Assembly: GCA_022704525.1 (NCBI GenBank)
Contig: JAKJGF010000026.1
Coordinates: forward strand, 1 to 32,037
Length of the DNA stretch: 32,037 bases
Origin: Bacillota bacterium
Lineage (GTDB): Bacteria > Vulcanimicrobiota > SpSt-956 > JAKJGF01
Reading direction: 5' to 3'
Shown here: one piece after another, positions 25,387 to 32,037 of the stretch
Numbering within the stretch: position 1 is the stretch's first letter
How the letters are laid out: every line of letters begins with the position of its first letter
Notes under the pieces: model-generated
Seen by the model: the letters and a program-made list of their open reading frames with translations, nothing else
The model's database searches: none
What the model was told of the DNA's origin: nothing
Translations under genes and position numbers: made by a program

Positions 25387-26094
25387 TTATGCCGGCGCTA
25401 TAAACTGCCCTGTATTTCTTTCTGCAAAGAATATGAAATTTCCATCGGGATGAGTTGGGGCAGTTTCCATAGCTTTTTTTGTTGTTGTCTTTATTTCTCC
25501 TGTAGCAGGGTCTGCATAGGATACAGTATCTCCCTGAATCTTAACTATTGTTACAATATGCCCTCTTCCGGAAGGAGAAAATTCCGGCCCGTTTAAAGCT
25601 ACTATAACAGGTGTTTTTTCCATATTTACCTTCTGTTCTATAAGACCCCAGGAATAGGGAGATATATTCCCTCCGTCTCTCCATTTAATTCCCTGAGAAG
25701 CTGTTTCACTATTAAGGGCATTCAGTAATTGAAAACCATATTTGCCGTTAATATCCATATCGGTAAGGTTTTTACCTGTTAAACTGTTAACGGCCATAGC
25801 TACACTTGTCTGACCACATGAAACGGAATTACTCTGAGCCAGTGGTTTCAGGCTGTTTACCGGCCCTGGAGAATTATTAAGATAATAGTTGTTTTGAAGG
25901 GAAAAGGCAGGTGCCATAGCACCTGCCATGGGAGAGAACTGAGGGTAATCAACTCTCATAGCACTCTGATTTTGAAGTCCTGAAAGAGCCTCCTGAAAAG
26001 ATTGTTCTTTTTTAATCTCTCTTACTTCAGGGTTAAATTTTTGTTCTATGTCATTTATTCTGTTAAATATACCATTTATATTATTAAGACTCAT
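25387..26094 (-). CDS. Peptidase C39-like protein without signal peptide
   Basis: The 235-aa protein has a papain-like layout: Gln in LAQSNSVSCGQTS (Q87, C93), His in GRGHIVTIV (H179) and Asp in YADPATGE (D195), as in C39-like cysteine peptidases. The first 40 residues form an amphipathic helix (NNINGIFNRINDIEQKF, SFQEAL) that resembles the N-termini of flagellum- or cell-wall-associated enzymes exported without a Sec signal. That resemblance is only suggestive. The middle (40-85) is Pro/Ala/Asn-rich. I start at ATG 26094 because AAGGTGATC is immediately upstream at good spacing. The GTG at 26103 would lie within that SD. Substrate is unknown. Confidence 0.78.
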   Translation of the reverse strand: MSLNNINGIFNRINDIEQKFNPEVREIKKEQSFQEALSGLQNQSAMRVDYPQFSPMAGAMAPAFSLQNNYYLNNSPGPVNSLKPLAQSNSVSCGQTSVAMAVNSLTGKNLTDMDINGKYGFQLLNALNSETASQGIKWRDGGNISPYSWGLIEQKVNMEKTPVIVALNGPEFSPSGRGHIVTIVKIQGDTVSYADPATGEIKTTTKKAMETAPTHPDGNFIFFAERNTGQFIAPA

Positions 26095-26255
26095 TTTGAT
26101 CACCTTCTTAATTTTATATATTTTAATTGTATAATAGTTTTTTTACGAAAATATTACATAATTGTTACATTTTTGTTAAAATCTTAATTTTTAAAATTTC
26201 TATTTTGCCTTCCATTTAATTAGAAAAATATTTAATTTTATCAGAAGATTTTTTC

Positions 26256-26285
26256 TTGCACTTAATGTTATTATCATGATATACT
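26256..26285 (+). promoter_or_regulatory. Predicted promoter of the histidine kinase gene
   Basis: TTGCAC (26256-26261), an 18-bp spacer and TATACT (26280-26285), about 35 bp upstream of the ATG at 26324. Confidence 0.5.
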
Positions 26286-26323
26286 TTTGTAATATAGTTT
26301 ACAATATGTTTTAAAGGATTTTT

Positions 26324-27046
26324 ATGCATATAAATTCAAAAAGTAATATAAAATTAGATGAAGAGAAAAGTCTGGAAATTTTTGCCGGTGTTATAGCTCA
26401 TGAATTCAATAATCTTTTATCTGGCATACAGGCATGGGCTCAAATAGGAGAAAAAGAAAAAGATGAAAATAATATAAGAAAAGCTTTTAAAAGTATAAAT
26501 GAAGCCTGTTATAAAGGTACTATTCTGGTAAAAAGTCTCTTGAATTTTTCAAAAAGTCAGGAACTTGATATTACAACAACTAATATAAATGATTTACTGG
26601 ATGAAACCATTAATCTTCTTGCAATTCAGCTTGAAAAGAAAAATATTACTATAGAAAAAAATTATTCTACAATACAAAATATAATGATAGACAAAGGAAA
26701 GATTTACCAGGTCTTTCTGAATCTCCTTATAAATGCCCGGGATGCTATAGAAGACAGGGGAGGATGTATAAAGATAAGTACCTCTGTAAAAGATAAATTA
26801 CTTGAAGTCTCTTTCTCAGATAATGGAAAAGGTATATCAAAAGAAAATCTCAGAAATATATTCAAACCTTTTTATTCTACCAAAGATAAACATAGGGGTA
26901 CACTGGGTACTGGTCTTGGATTATCGATAAGCCGTGATATAATAAGACATCATAGAGGAGAAATCCTTGTGGAAAGTGCTGAGGGGAAAGGAACAACTTT
27001 TTATATAGTTCTTCCTATGGAACAATCATTTCCCCTTGTTGGATAA
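26324..27046 (+). CDS. Orphan soluble histidine kinase without sensor domain
   Basis: The 240-aa protein consists only of the two catalytic modules of a two-component sensor. The dimerisation helix carries the phospho-acceptor H26 in AHEFNN, a NtrB-like H-box. The ATP-binding domain has the N box (NLLINARDAI), G1 (DNGKGIS), an F box (FKPFYSTK) and G2 (GTGLGLS). PAS, GAF and membrane segments are absent, and a response regulator gene is not nearby. It must take its input through a partner or serve as a phosphodonor to a distant regulator. The ATG follows AAAGGA. A heptamer hairpin and a glycosyltransferase lie downstream. Confidence 0.9.
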   Translation: MHINSKSNIKLDEEKSLEIFAGVIAHEFNNLLSGIQAWAQIGEKEKDENNIRKAFKSINEACYKGTILVKSLLNFSKSQELDITTTNINDLLDETINLLAIQLEKKNITIEKNYSTIQNIMIDKGKIYQVFLNLLINARDAIEDRGGCIKISTSVKDKLLEVSFSDNGKGISKENLRNIFKPFYSTKDKHRGTLGTGLGLSISRDIIRHHRGEILVESAEGKGTTFYIVLPMEQSFPLVG

Positions 27047-27047
27047 A

Positions 27048-27092
27048 GTGAAAAGTGAAGTATAATTAAATATTATACGTATCATGTCTCAC
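27048..27092. repeat. Heptamer hairpin before the GT2 gene
   Basis: Heptamers GTGAAAA and GTGAAGT, then ATAAT, a 5-nt loop (TAAAT), ATTATAC, GTATCAT and GTCTCAC. The inner GTATAAT/ATTATAC stem is perfect over 7 bp and the outer heptamers pair imperfectly in register. The hairpin ends 6 nt before AAAGGAGG. Confidence 0.72.
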
Positions 27093-27114
27093 CATATTAA
27101 AGGAGGAAAACCTT

Positions 27115-27819
27115 ATGTCATTAGATATAATTATGCCAGTTTACAATGAAGAAGGTTGCATAGAAGAAGTAATTAGAGGTATCCAGAAAGAAATTTTAGC
27201 AGAAATTCCAAATTCCAGACTGCTTGTTATTGATGATGGAAGTAAAGATAAGACAGCTGTCCTTCTTGATAACCTTGCCTCAAAATATTCCCAGGTTGTA
27301 CCTTTTCATAAACCTAATGGAGGCCATGGTGATGCTCTACTTTATGGACTCTTTGAAGCAGATGCGGAATGGATTTTTCTTATGGACAGTGATAATCAGA
27401 TTGAAATAAAAGATTTCTGGAGACTCTGGAATAAAAGGGAAAGATTTGATATATTGACAGGAGTCAGAAAAGTAAGACATGATCCCCTCTCAAGGCGTAT
27501 ACTGACAAGAATAGTCAGAATGTCCATTTTTCTTTTATTTCAGACTTATCTTGAAGATGCCAATATACCTTTTAAATTAATAAGAAGGGAAATATGGGAA
27601 GAATGTGAAAATCTCATTCCCAGATCATCTCTTGCACCTTCTCTCTTCCTCGCTATAGCCGCTAAAAAGAGACTGTTCCGTTATTATACAACATCAGTCA
27701 CTCATTTAGAGAGAAAAACCGGTGTGTGCTCTATAAGATATTTCAAATTATTCAGATTCTGCCTTAAAGGCTTTATGCAGATGATTGATTTCAGATTGCG
27801 TTTATGGTTGATGAAATGA
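27115..27819 (+). CDS. GT2-family glycosyltransferase (polyprenyl-phosphate-sugar-synthase-like)
   Basis: The GT-A fold is clear: IIMPVYNEEG (5-14), LLVIDDGSKDKT (about 36-47), KPNGGHGDALLYGL and the metal-binding MDSDNQIE. The 234-aa length and the absence of C-terminal multi-helix membrane domains suit enzymes that load a sugar on polyprenyl phosphate, such as the dolichol-phosphate-mannose-synthase type. The acceptor is not certain. The SD AAAGGAGG is ideal. The stop falls in a purine-rich heptamer stretch that also supplies the start of the SanA-like gene, so the two are likely co-transcribed. Confidence 0.88.
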   Translation: MSLDIIMPVYNEEGCIEEVIRGIQKEILAEIPNSRLLVIDDGSKDKTAVLLDNLASKYSQVVPFHKPNGGHGDALLYGLFEADAEWIFLMDSDNQIEIKDFWRLWNKRERFDILTGVRKVRHDPLSRRILTRIVRMSIFLLFQTYLEDANIPFKLIRREIWEECENLIPRSSLAPSLFLAIAAKKRLFRYYTTSVTHLERKTGVCSIRYFKLFRFCLKGFMQMIDFRLRLWLMK

Positions 27820-27833
27820 GTAAAGATGAAAAT

Positions 27834-27854
27834 ATGAAAGGTGAAACGTGAAGA
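27834..27854 (+). repeat. Heptamer array giving SD and start codon to the SanA-like gene
   Basis: ATGAAAG, GTGAAAC and GTGAAGA run in tandem. AAAGGTGA in the first two acts as the likely SD, and the GTG of the third is the start codon of the gene at 27848. Confidence 0.7.
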
Positions 27855-28504
27855 GGCTATTTAAATCATTATTCCTCAAGAGGTGCTTTTTAGTGCTATT
27901 ATCCTTATTTATACTTACTATCTGTTTTCTTCTCCTTGCTTATTGTTCTGTTCATTATACATATAAAGAACAGATTTTTTATTCCACTGAAGAAGTTCCT
28001 TCAAAATCTGTAGCATTTGTCCTCGGTGCCGGTGTCTGGGGAGAAACCCTTTCACCTGTTCTGGAAGACAGGGTTTATACTTCAGTGGAATTATACAGAA
28101 AAAGAAAAGTGAGAAAAATTCTCATGTCCGGTGATAACAGTCAGACTGATTATGATGAACCTACAGCTATGAAAAAATATGCTATCAGTCTGGGAGTTCC
28201 GGAAGAGGATATAGTACTGGACTATGCAGGATTTCGAACCTATGATAGCCTCTACAGAGCCAGGGAGATATTTTCTCTTAATGACATTATCATAGTTACT
28301 CAGAAATTTCATCTTCCAAGATCTTTGTATATAAGTAATAAACTGGGAATAAAAGCAGTAGGTATTACATCAGACAGACAGGAATATCTTTATTCAGACT
28401 GGTATGCAGTAAGAGAATTTCTTGCCAGTATTAATGCTTTTATAGATGTAAATATAACCAGACCAAAGCCCACCTTTCTCGGGAAAAAAGAAAAAGTGTT
28501 TTAA
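27848..28504 (+). CDS. SanA-like DUF218 membrane protein
   Basis: A membrane helix at about 14-34 anchors a DUF218 domain. The motifs VLGAGVWGETLSPVLEDRV, MSGDN, YDEPTAM, DIVLDYAGFRTYDS and ITQKFHLPRSLYI closely follow SanA, which in enterobacteria affects envelope permeability and vancomycin exclusion at high temperature. The biochemical reaction of the family is unsettled. The length of 218 aa is typical of the family. The GTG start lies in a heptamer array. The position behind a GT2 enzyme fits an envelope-glycan or peptidoglycan-precursor role. Confidence 0.88.
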   Translation: MKRLFKSLFLKRCFLVLLSLFILTICFLLLAYCSVHYTYKEQIFYSTEEVPSKSVAFVLGAGVWGETLSPVLEDRVYTSVELYRKRKVRKILMSGDNSQTDYDEPTAMKKYAISLGVPEEDIVLDYAGFRTYDSLYRAREIFSLNDIIIVTQKFHLPRSLYISNKLGIKAVGITSDRQEYLYSDWYAVREFLASINAFIDVNITRPKPTFLGKKEKVF

Positions 28505-28531
28505 AGTTTACATTTTATTAACAAATTTTTT

Positions 28532-28571
28532 TAATTTTTTTGTTATAATTTTCTAATTTTTTTGTTATAAT
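28532..28571 (+). promoter_or_regulatory. Two tandem extended -10 promoters before the clostripain-like gene
   Basis: An 18-bp sequence ending TGTTATAAT occurs twice, at 28532-28549 and 28554-28571, with a 22-bp period. Each copy fits the extended -10 consensus TGnTATAAT. No convincing -35 boxes are seen. The ATG at 28617 is 45 bp after the second one. Confidence 0.55.
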
Positions 28572-28616
28572 AATATAGAGAAAAAAATATGAATTTTATC
28601 AGATGGGAGTATAGAT

Positions 28617-30179
28617 ATGGATAAATTAGACCCTAACTTAAATTCTCCATTTCAGATAGATTATAAGGCTATAAAAGAACATCGTGATGCTAAGAAAGAT
28701 GAAGCAAAAAAATTAAACAGATTGCTTCAGGGTACCCGGGATGGTTATGTAAGCGGTATAATTAAAAGCGGGATACCTGAAGGGCTTAAAGAACTTGCAA
28801 AAGAGAAGGAAAAAAAGGAATGGACTGTTCTCCTTTATATGGATGGCTATAATGATTTAGAAGCTTATACTGCCAATGCCTTTCTGGATTTAGAATCTAT
28901 TGGTTCTGATGGAAATATGAATGTAGTGGCAGAAATGGGGAGAATTTCCCAGGAAGAGCTTAAAAAGATAAATGAAAAAATGGGAAGGCCTTATGAACCT
29001 ACAAATATTGATGGTGATTGGAGCGGAGTAAGGAAGTATTATGTAAACAGAGATACACCCGGTGATGCAGGAGCAGTTGATCGTATAGATTCACCTGTTC
29101 TGGAAGATCTTGGCGAAAAAGATATGAGTAGTCCCGATACCCTTGCAGAATTTTTAACCTGGGGAATTAAAAATTATCCTGCAAAACATTATATGGTAGT
29201 TCTTATGGATCACGGCGGAGGGTGGACAGGAGCCTTTACCAATGATGCTACAGGAAGTGGTGGCCATATAATGTCAAACCCCCAGATTGCAGAAGCTTTT
29301 GCCAGGACTGAGAAAGAAACAGGAGTAAAGCCAGATGTTGTTCATATGGCAGCATGTCTTATGGCATCTACAGAATCTGCCTATGAATTAAAAAACAGTG
29401 CTAATTATCTTGTGGCATCAGAAGAAATGGGAACAACTCTTGGTTTTCAATATGGTCCCATACTTGACAGACTGCAGCAGGATATAGTTGATGGTAAAGA
29501 AGTAACAGGAGAATCCATTGCTAAAAGCATAGTAGAACATTATTCTGACAAACCGGCTGCTTTTGCAACTAAATCTGCTATAGACTTAAGTAAAATGGAT
29601 AATGTTAAAAATGCCCTTGATACTTTTGCTCAGAAATTAAGAAAAACAGATACACCAAAAGAAGTTCTTTCAGAAGTTATAGAAGAGGCACAGAATTTCA
29701 GCCGCAAATTCTTCTATGAATTCTATTCCCATACAAGGGATCTTTACAGTGTGGCAGAAAAGATAGTTAAATCCGAGAAAGTTACTGATAAGGAACTTAA
29801 AGAGTCTGCCACAGGTATGATGAAGGCCGTTAAAGATGCTGTAATAGCAAATGTATCCAATGTCTATAGCAGACGAAAAGTTCTCAGTAATTATAAATCT
29901 CAGGATGGGAAAGAAAATATAAGCCTGGTAGAAGTGGCAGAAGGGAAATTTGATGCTGCAGGACTTTCCATATATCTTCCTTATAAAACTAACTATGTGG
30001 ATCATTTCCTAAAAGAAGGAAAAGGCTACAGGGAGCTAGCAACTTCTAAAGAAACAGAATGGGATGAATTTCTTGTGGAAAAATTTGGTTCTCCTCCTAA
30101 GGCTGAAGAGATGGAGAATAAAGAAAGACCTGAGATAGAAAATAGTGATAATGGAAATGAAACATCAGAGAATAATTAA
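28617..30179 (+). CDS. Clostripain-like (C11) cysteine protease
   Basis: The 520-aa protein has the C11 caspase-type core from about residue 72: WTVLLYMDGYNDLE, then MVVLMDHGGGW with catalytic H199, then VVHMAACLMASTESAYEL with catalytic C247, and YLVASEEMGTTLGFQYG. Known clostripains cut after basic residues. The specificity here is not shown. The first 70 residues are charged and helical. A signal peptide is not seen, and nothing like a membrane segment is present, so it is cytosolic or exported by another route. The C-terminal tail is acidic and disordered. The SD is a modest GGGAG. A terminator follows the stop. Confidence 0.9.
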   Translation: MDKLDPNLNSPFQIDYKAIKEHRDAKKDEAKKLNRLLQGTRDGYVSGIIKSGIPEGLKELAKEKEKKEWTVLLYMDGYNDLEAYTANAFLDLESIGSDGNMNVVAEMGRISQEELKKINEKMGRPYEPTNIDGDWSGVRKYYVNRDTPGDAGAVDRIDSPVLEDLGEKDMSSPDTLAEFLTWGIKNYPAKHYMVVLMDHGGGWTGAFTNDATGSGGHIMSNPQIAEAFARTEKETGVKPDVVHMAACLMASTESAYELKNSANYLVASEEMGTTLGFQYGPILDRLQQDIVDGKEVTGESIAKSIVEHYSDKPAAFATKSAIDLSKMDNVKNALDTFAQKLRKTDTPKEVLSEVIEEAQNFSRKFFYEFYSHTRDLYSVAEKIVKSEKVTDKELKESATGMMKAVKDAVIANVSNVYSRRKVLSNYKSQDGKENISLVEVAEGKFDAAGLSIYLPYKTNYVDHFLKEGKGYRELATSKETEWDEFLVEKFGSPPKAEEMENKERPEIENSDNGNETSENN

Positions 30180-30195
30180 TTTTTTAATTTAAATC

Positions 30196-30219
30196 AAAGC
30201 AGGTAAAACCTGCTTTTTT
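30196..30219 (+). terminator. Rho-independent terminator after the clostripain-like gene
   Basis: AAAGCAGG (30196-30203), loop TAAAA and CCTGCTTT (30209-30216), continuing into a T run. The 8-bp stem is perfect. Confidence 0.88.
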
Positions 30220-30242
30220 GCTTTTAAAGAAAGGTTCATAAA

Positions 30243-30434
30243 ATGCATTATGATGAAGGAAAGAAAACTTCAGTTATAAATAATATTATAAAGATTATAA
30301 GAAACTGGAATACTGTATATCACCCCACTGAAAGTGACTATAGAAAACTGGCAGAAGAAATTATTAATTTACTTGAAAAAGAAAAAGTTATTACCTGCTT
30401 TAAACATAGTGATGATAAAATAACAAATAAATAA
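30243..30434 (+). CDS. Small hypothetical protein, 63 aa
   Basis: I do not recognise it. AAAGG precedes the ATG at about 9 nt. The protein is mostly helical and charged (KLAEEIINLLEKEKV). It has one Cys and no membrane helix. It lies between a terminator and the RING-TPR gene, 13 bp upstream of the latter, so it is probably co-transcribed with it. Reality of the gene rests on the SD, spacing and composition only. Confidence 0.5.
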   Translation: MHYDEGKKTSVINNIIKIIRNWNTVYHPTESDYRKLAEEIINLLEKEKVITCFKHSDDKITNK

Positions 30435-30447
30435 GAGATATTTTATT

Positions 30448-32028
30448 ATGATTTCAAACAATACTCCTTTAGAACTGGTATTGGGTGATAAATCTTTTTT
30501 TCTGACACAGAAATGTATTTTCTGTGATAGTACCCTCGGTACAGGAGACACTATAGTTTTATGCCCTGTCTGTCACAGGGTAAATCATAAAAAATGCTGG
30601 GACACATTGAAAGAGTGTCCTCATTGCAAATTACAGATAAAAAACTTTTCTTCTTCTGAGGATTCTGTTAAACCAGAAGGATTTCAAAAAATAAAGTATA
30701 AAAAAGACTATATTTCTCTTGTAATTATAGGGCTATGTTTTATCTTTGCTTTTATTTTTCTATGGAGTAGTTTACAGTCAAAGCTTTTAAACAAATATAA
30801 AATTAAGGCAATAGAATATTATAAAAAAGAAAAATTTGATGATGCCATAAAAGAATTTAATACATATCTTAATGCCAGTCCTCATGATAATGAAGCATTG
30901 AGTTATATAGCCCTGGCTTATATGAAAAAGAATAATCTATCTGAAGCTCTTATCTATGGAGAAAAAGCTTATAAAAGTAACCCTGATTTATCTCTGGCAA
31001 ATTTTGCTCTGGGAATTATTTATACTCTGGATAAAGAAAAAATAAAAGAAGGGCTAACCTATCTTGACCGTTCTATAACACTTGACCCGGAGTTAATAGA
31101 AGCTCATGAATATCTGGGGGAATACTTTTATTCTAATGAAGAATTAAATAAAGCTGAAGTTTACTTTAATAATGTCTTAAAACTGGAACCTTCTAATCTG
31201 AAAGCTCTTAATGGGCTTGGTTCTATCTTATATGATAGAGGAGAACATGGTAAAGCTACAGAGTATCTTCTCCGTGCTATAGAAATAAATCCTGACTATA
31301 GTGATAACTGGCTTAACTTGGGAAATATTTATTATGGAAAAAAAAATTTCGAGAAGGCTATGGAATATTATAAGAAAGCCATTGAGTTAGATCCCAATAA
31401 ATTTAAAGCCTATCATAATCTTGGTCTTATATACTATGACAGAAAAGATTATAAAAACGCATTAAAAGAATATGAAATCTCACTCAAAATTAATCCTTTT
31501 TATTCTGATGCATATAACAGTTTAGGACGTTTATATCAGACTTCAGGAGATCTGGATAAATCGATTAACTGCTATAAGAAAGCCCTGGATATAAATCCAG
31601 AAAATTTTTATTTTCTTACAAATCTGGGGATTGCTTTTTATGAGAAAAAAGATTATGATAAAGCACAAAAACAATTAGAAGAAGCTCTTATTATATATCC
31701 TGATTACCCTTATGCTAATGTAAGTCTTGGAAATATATATTACAAATCCGGCCAGTATGCTAAAGCTATTAAATATTATGAGCATTATCTGGACATTGCA
31801 ACTGATAATAAAGATAAGATAAAAACATACATTAACCTTGGAGATTGTTATTATAAAAATAAAATGTGGTATAAAGCTATAGAGTGTTATAATCTGGTAC
31901 TTAAACTTGAACCTGCGAATGTAAATGTAATAAGGCAGATGGGACTTGTTTATGAGGGTAAAGGCGAATTTAATAAAGCCCTTCAATTATATGAATCTGC
32001 CCTTAAGATAATTGAAGGGCTTTATTAA
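30448..32028 (+). CDS. RING-type zinc finger - TM - TPR protein, 3' end unreliable
   Basis: The N-terminus has a RING-like metal site: C23xxC26, C39xxC42, H47xxC50, C57xxC60. Such prokaryotic RING-type fingers often sit on membrane-anchored regulators. A transmembrane helix lies at about 88-108. From about 115 onward there are twelve consecutive TPRs with the usual W/L-G-Y-A-F-A-P pattern, for example NLGNIYYGKKNFEKAMEYYK. Topology is likely finger inside and TPR array outside. The stop at 32026-32028 lies in the right arm of a perfect inverted repeat that ends the window. The last few codons (after SALK) are probably an assembly artefact, so the real protein is likely longer. The GTG/ATG choice is not an issue, but the SD is weak. 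Confidence 0.82.
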   Translation: MISNNTPLELVLGDKSFFLTQKCIFCDSTLGTGDTIVLCPVCHRVNHKKCWDTLKECPHCKLQIKNFSSSEDSVKPEGFQKIKYKKDYISLVIIGLCFIFAFIFLWSSLQSKLLNKYKIKAIEYYKKEKFDDAIKEFNTYLNASPHDNEALSYIALAYMKKNNLSEALIYGEKAYKSNPDLSLANFALGIIYTLDKEKIKEGLTYLDRSITLDPELIEAHEYLGEYFYSNEELNKAEVYFNNVLKLEPSNLKALNGLGSILYDRGEHGKATEYLLRAIEINPDYSDNWLNLGNIYYGKKNFEKAMEYYKKAIELDPNKFKAYHNLGLIYYDRKDYKNALKEYEISLKINPFYSDAYNSLGRLYQTSGDLDKSINCYKKALDINPENFYFLTNLGIAFYEKKDYDKAQKQLEEALIIYPDYPYANVSLGNIYYKSGQYAKAIKYYEHYLDIATDNKDKIKTYINLGDCYYKNKMWYKAIECYNLVLKLEPANVNVIRQMGLVYEGKGEFNKALQLYESALKIIEGLY

Positions 32029-32037
32029 ATTCGCCTT
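31961..32037. repeat. 30-bp perfect inverted repeat at the contig end
   Basis: Arm 31961-31990 is repeated as exact reverse complement at 32008-32037 with a 17-nt loop. The left arm encodes a normal TPR helix. The right arm ends exactly at the last base of the window. This is the signature of a fold-back chimera at a contig end rather than a biological element. Confidence 0.85.

Overview
The window looks like one contig from an AT-rich, probably uncultivated bacterium. It opens inside a gene at base 1 and ends in a perfect inverted repeat that is probably an assembly fold-back. Translation is bacterial: Shine-Dalgarno (SD) sites are clear, TGA is a stop, and GTG or TTG starts are common. The gene mix includes zinc-ribbon and kinase proteins fused to PQQ-type beta-propellers, many TPR proteins, a PEGA membrane protein, a prokaryotic RING-type finger, a clostripain-like protease and a eukaryote-type glutaminyl-tRNA synthetase. 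It recalls poorly cultured lineages such as Eremiobacterota/Xenobia or Riflebacteria. No rRNA or other marker is present, so this is a guess.

Layout. 1-2720 (minus): gpsA, overlapping a PEGA membrane protein by ATGA. 3155-4049 (plus): a YbjN-like protein and an unknown small protein. 4051-7089 (minus): a zinc-ribbon, pseudokinase, 8-blade propeller and TPR protein. 7708-8615 (plus): two small membrane proteins. 8981-13420 (plus): a perfect-consensus promoter, then nifU, nifS, an orphan PduT-like microcompartment shell protein with its cluster-binding Cys, and glnS. 13426-16043 (minus): a sugar aminotransferase, a TPR protein and a small TPR-like remnant. 16325-18873: a lipoprotein-like surface protein convergent with a GT4 glycosyltransferase. 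19048-22005: an HD protein with a degenerate nucleotidyltransferase domain, then a toxin gene broken by a decayed IS630 element that abuts a truncated IS200/IS605 element. 22019-24838: an intact Ser/Thr kinase with 16 propeller repeats. 24966-25311: an AlkD-like pseudogene. 25387-26094 (minus): a C39-like peptidase. 26324-32028 (plus): an orphan histidine kinase, a GT2 glycosyltransferase, a SanA-like protein, a clostripain-like protease, a small protein, and a RING-TM-TPR protein truncated by the contig end.

Three threads run through the window. First, iron-sulfur assembly genes sit directly upstream of a shell protein whose family carries a [4Fe-4S] cluster in its pore. Second, a catalytic kinase and a predicted pseudokinase share a kinase-plus-propeller architecture, with blade counts of 16 and 8. 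Third, two families of small repeats punctuate the genes. One is a hairpin-rich intergenic element of about 90-110 bp in three copies. The other is made of GTGARRR heptamer arrays, usually as inverted pairs a few bases upstream of an SD, and some of these supply start codons, stop codons or N-terminal codons.
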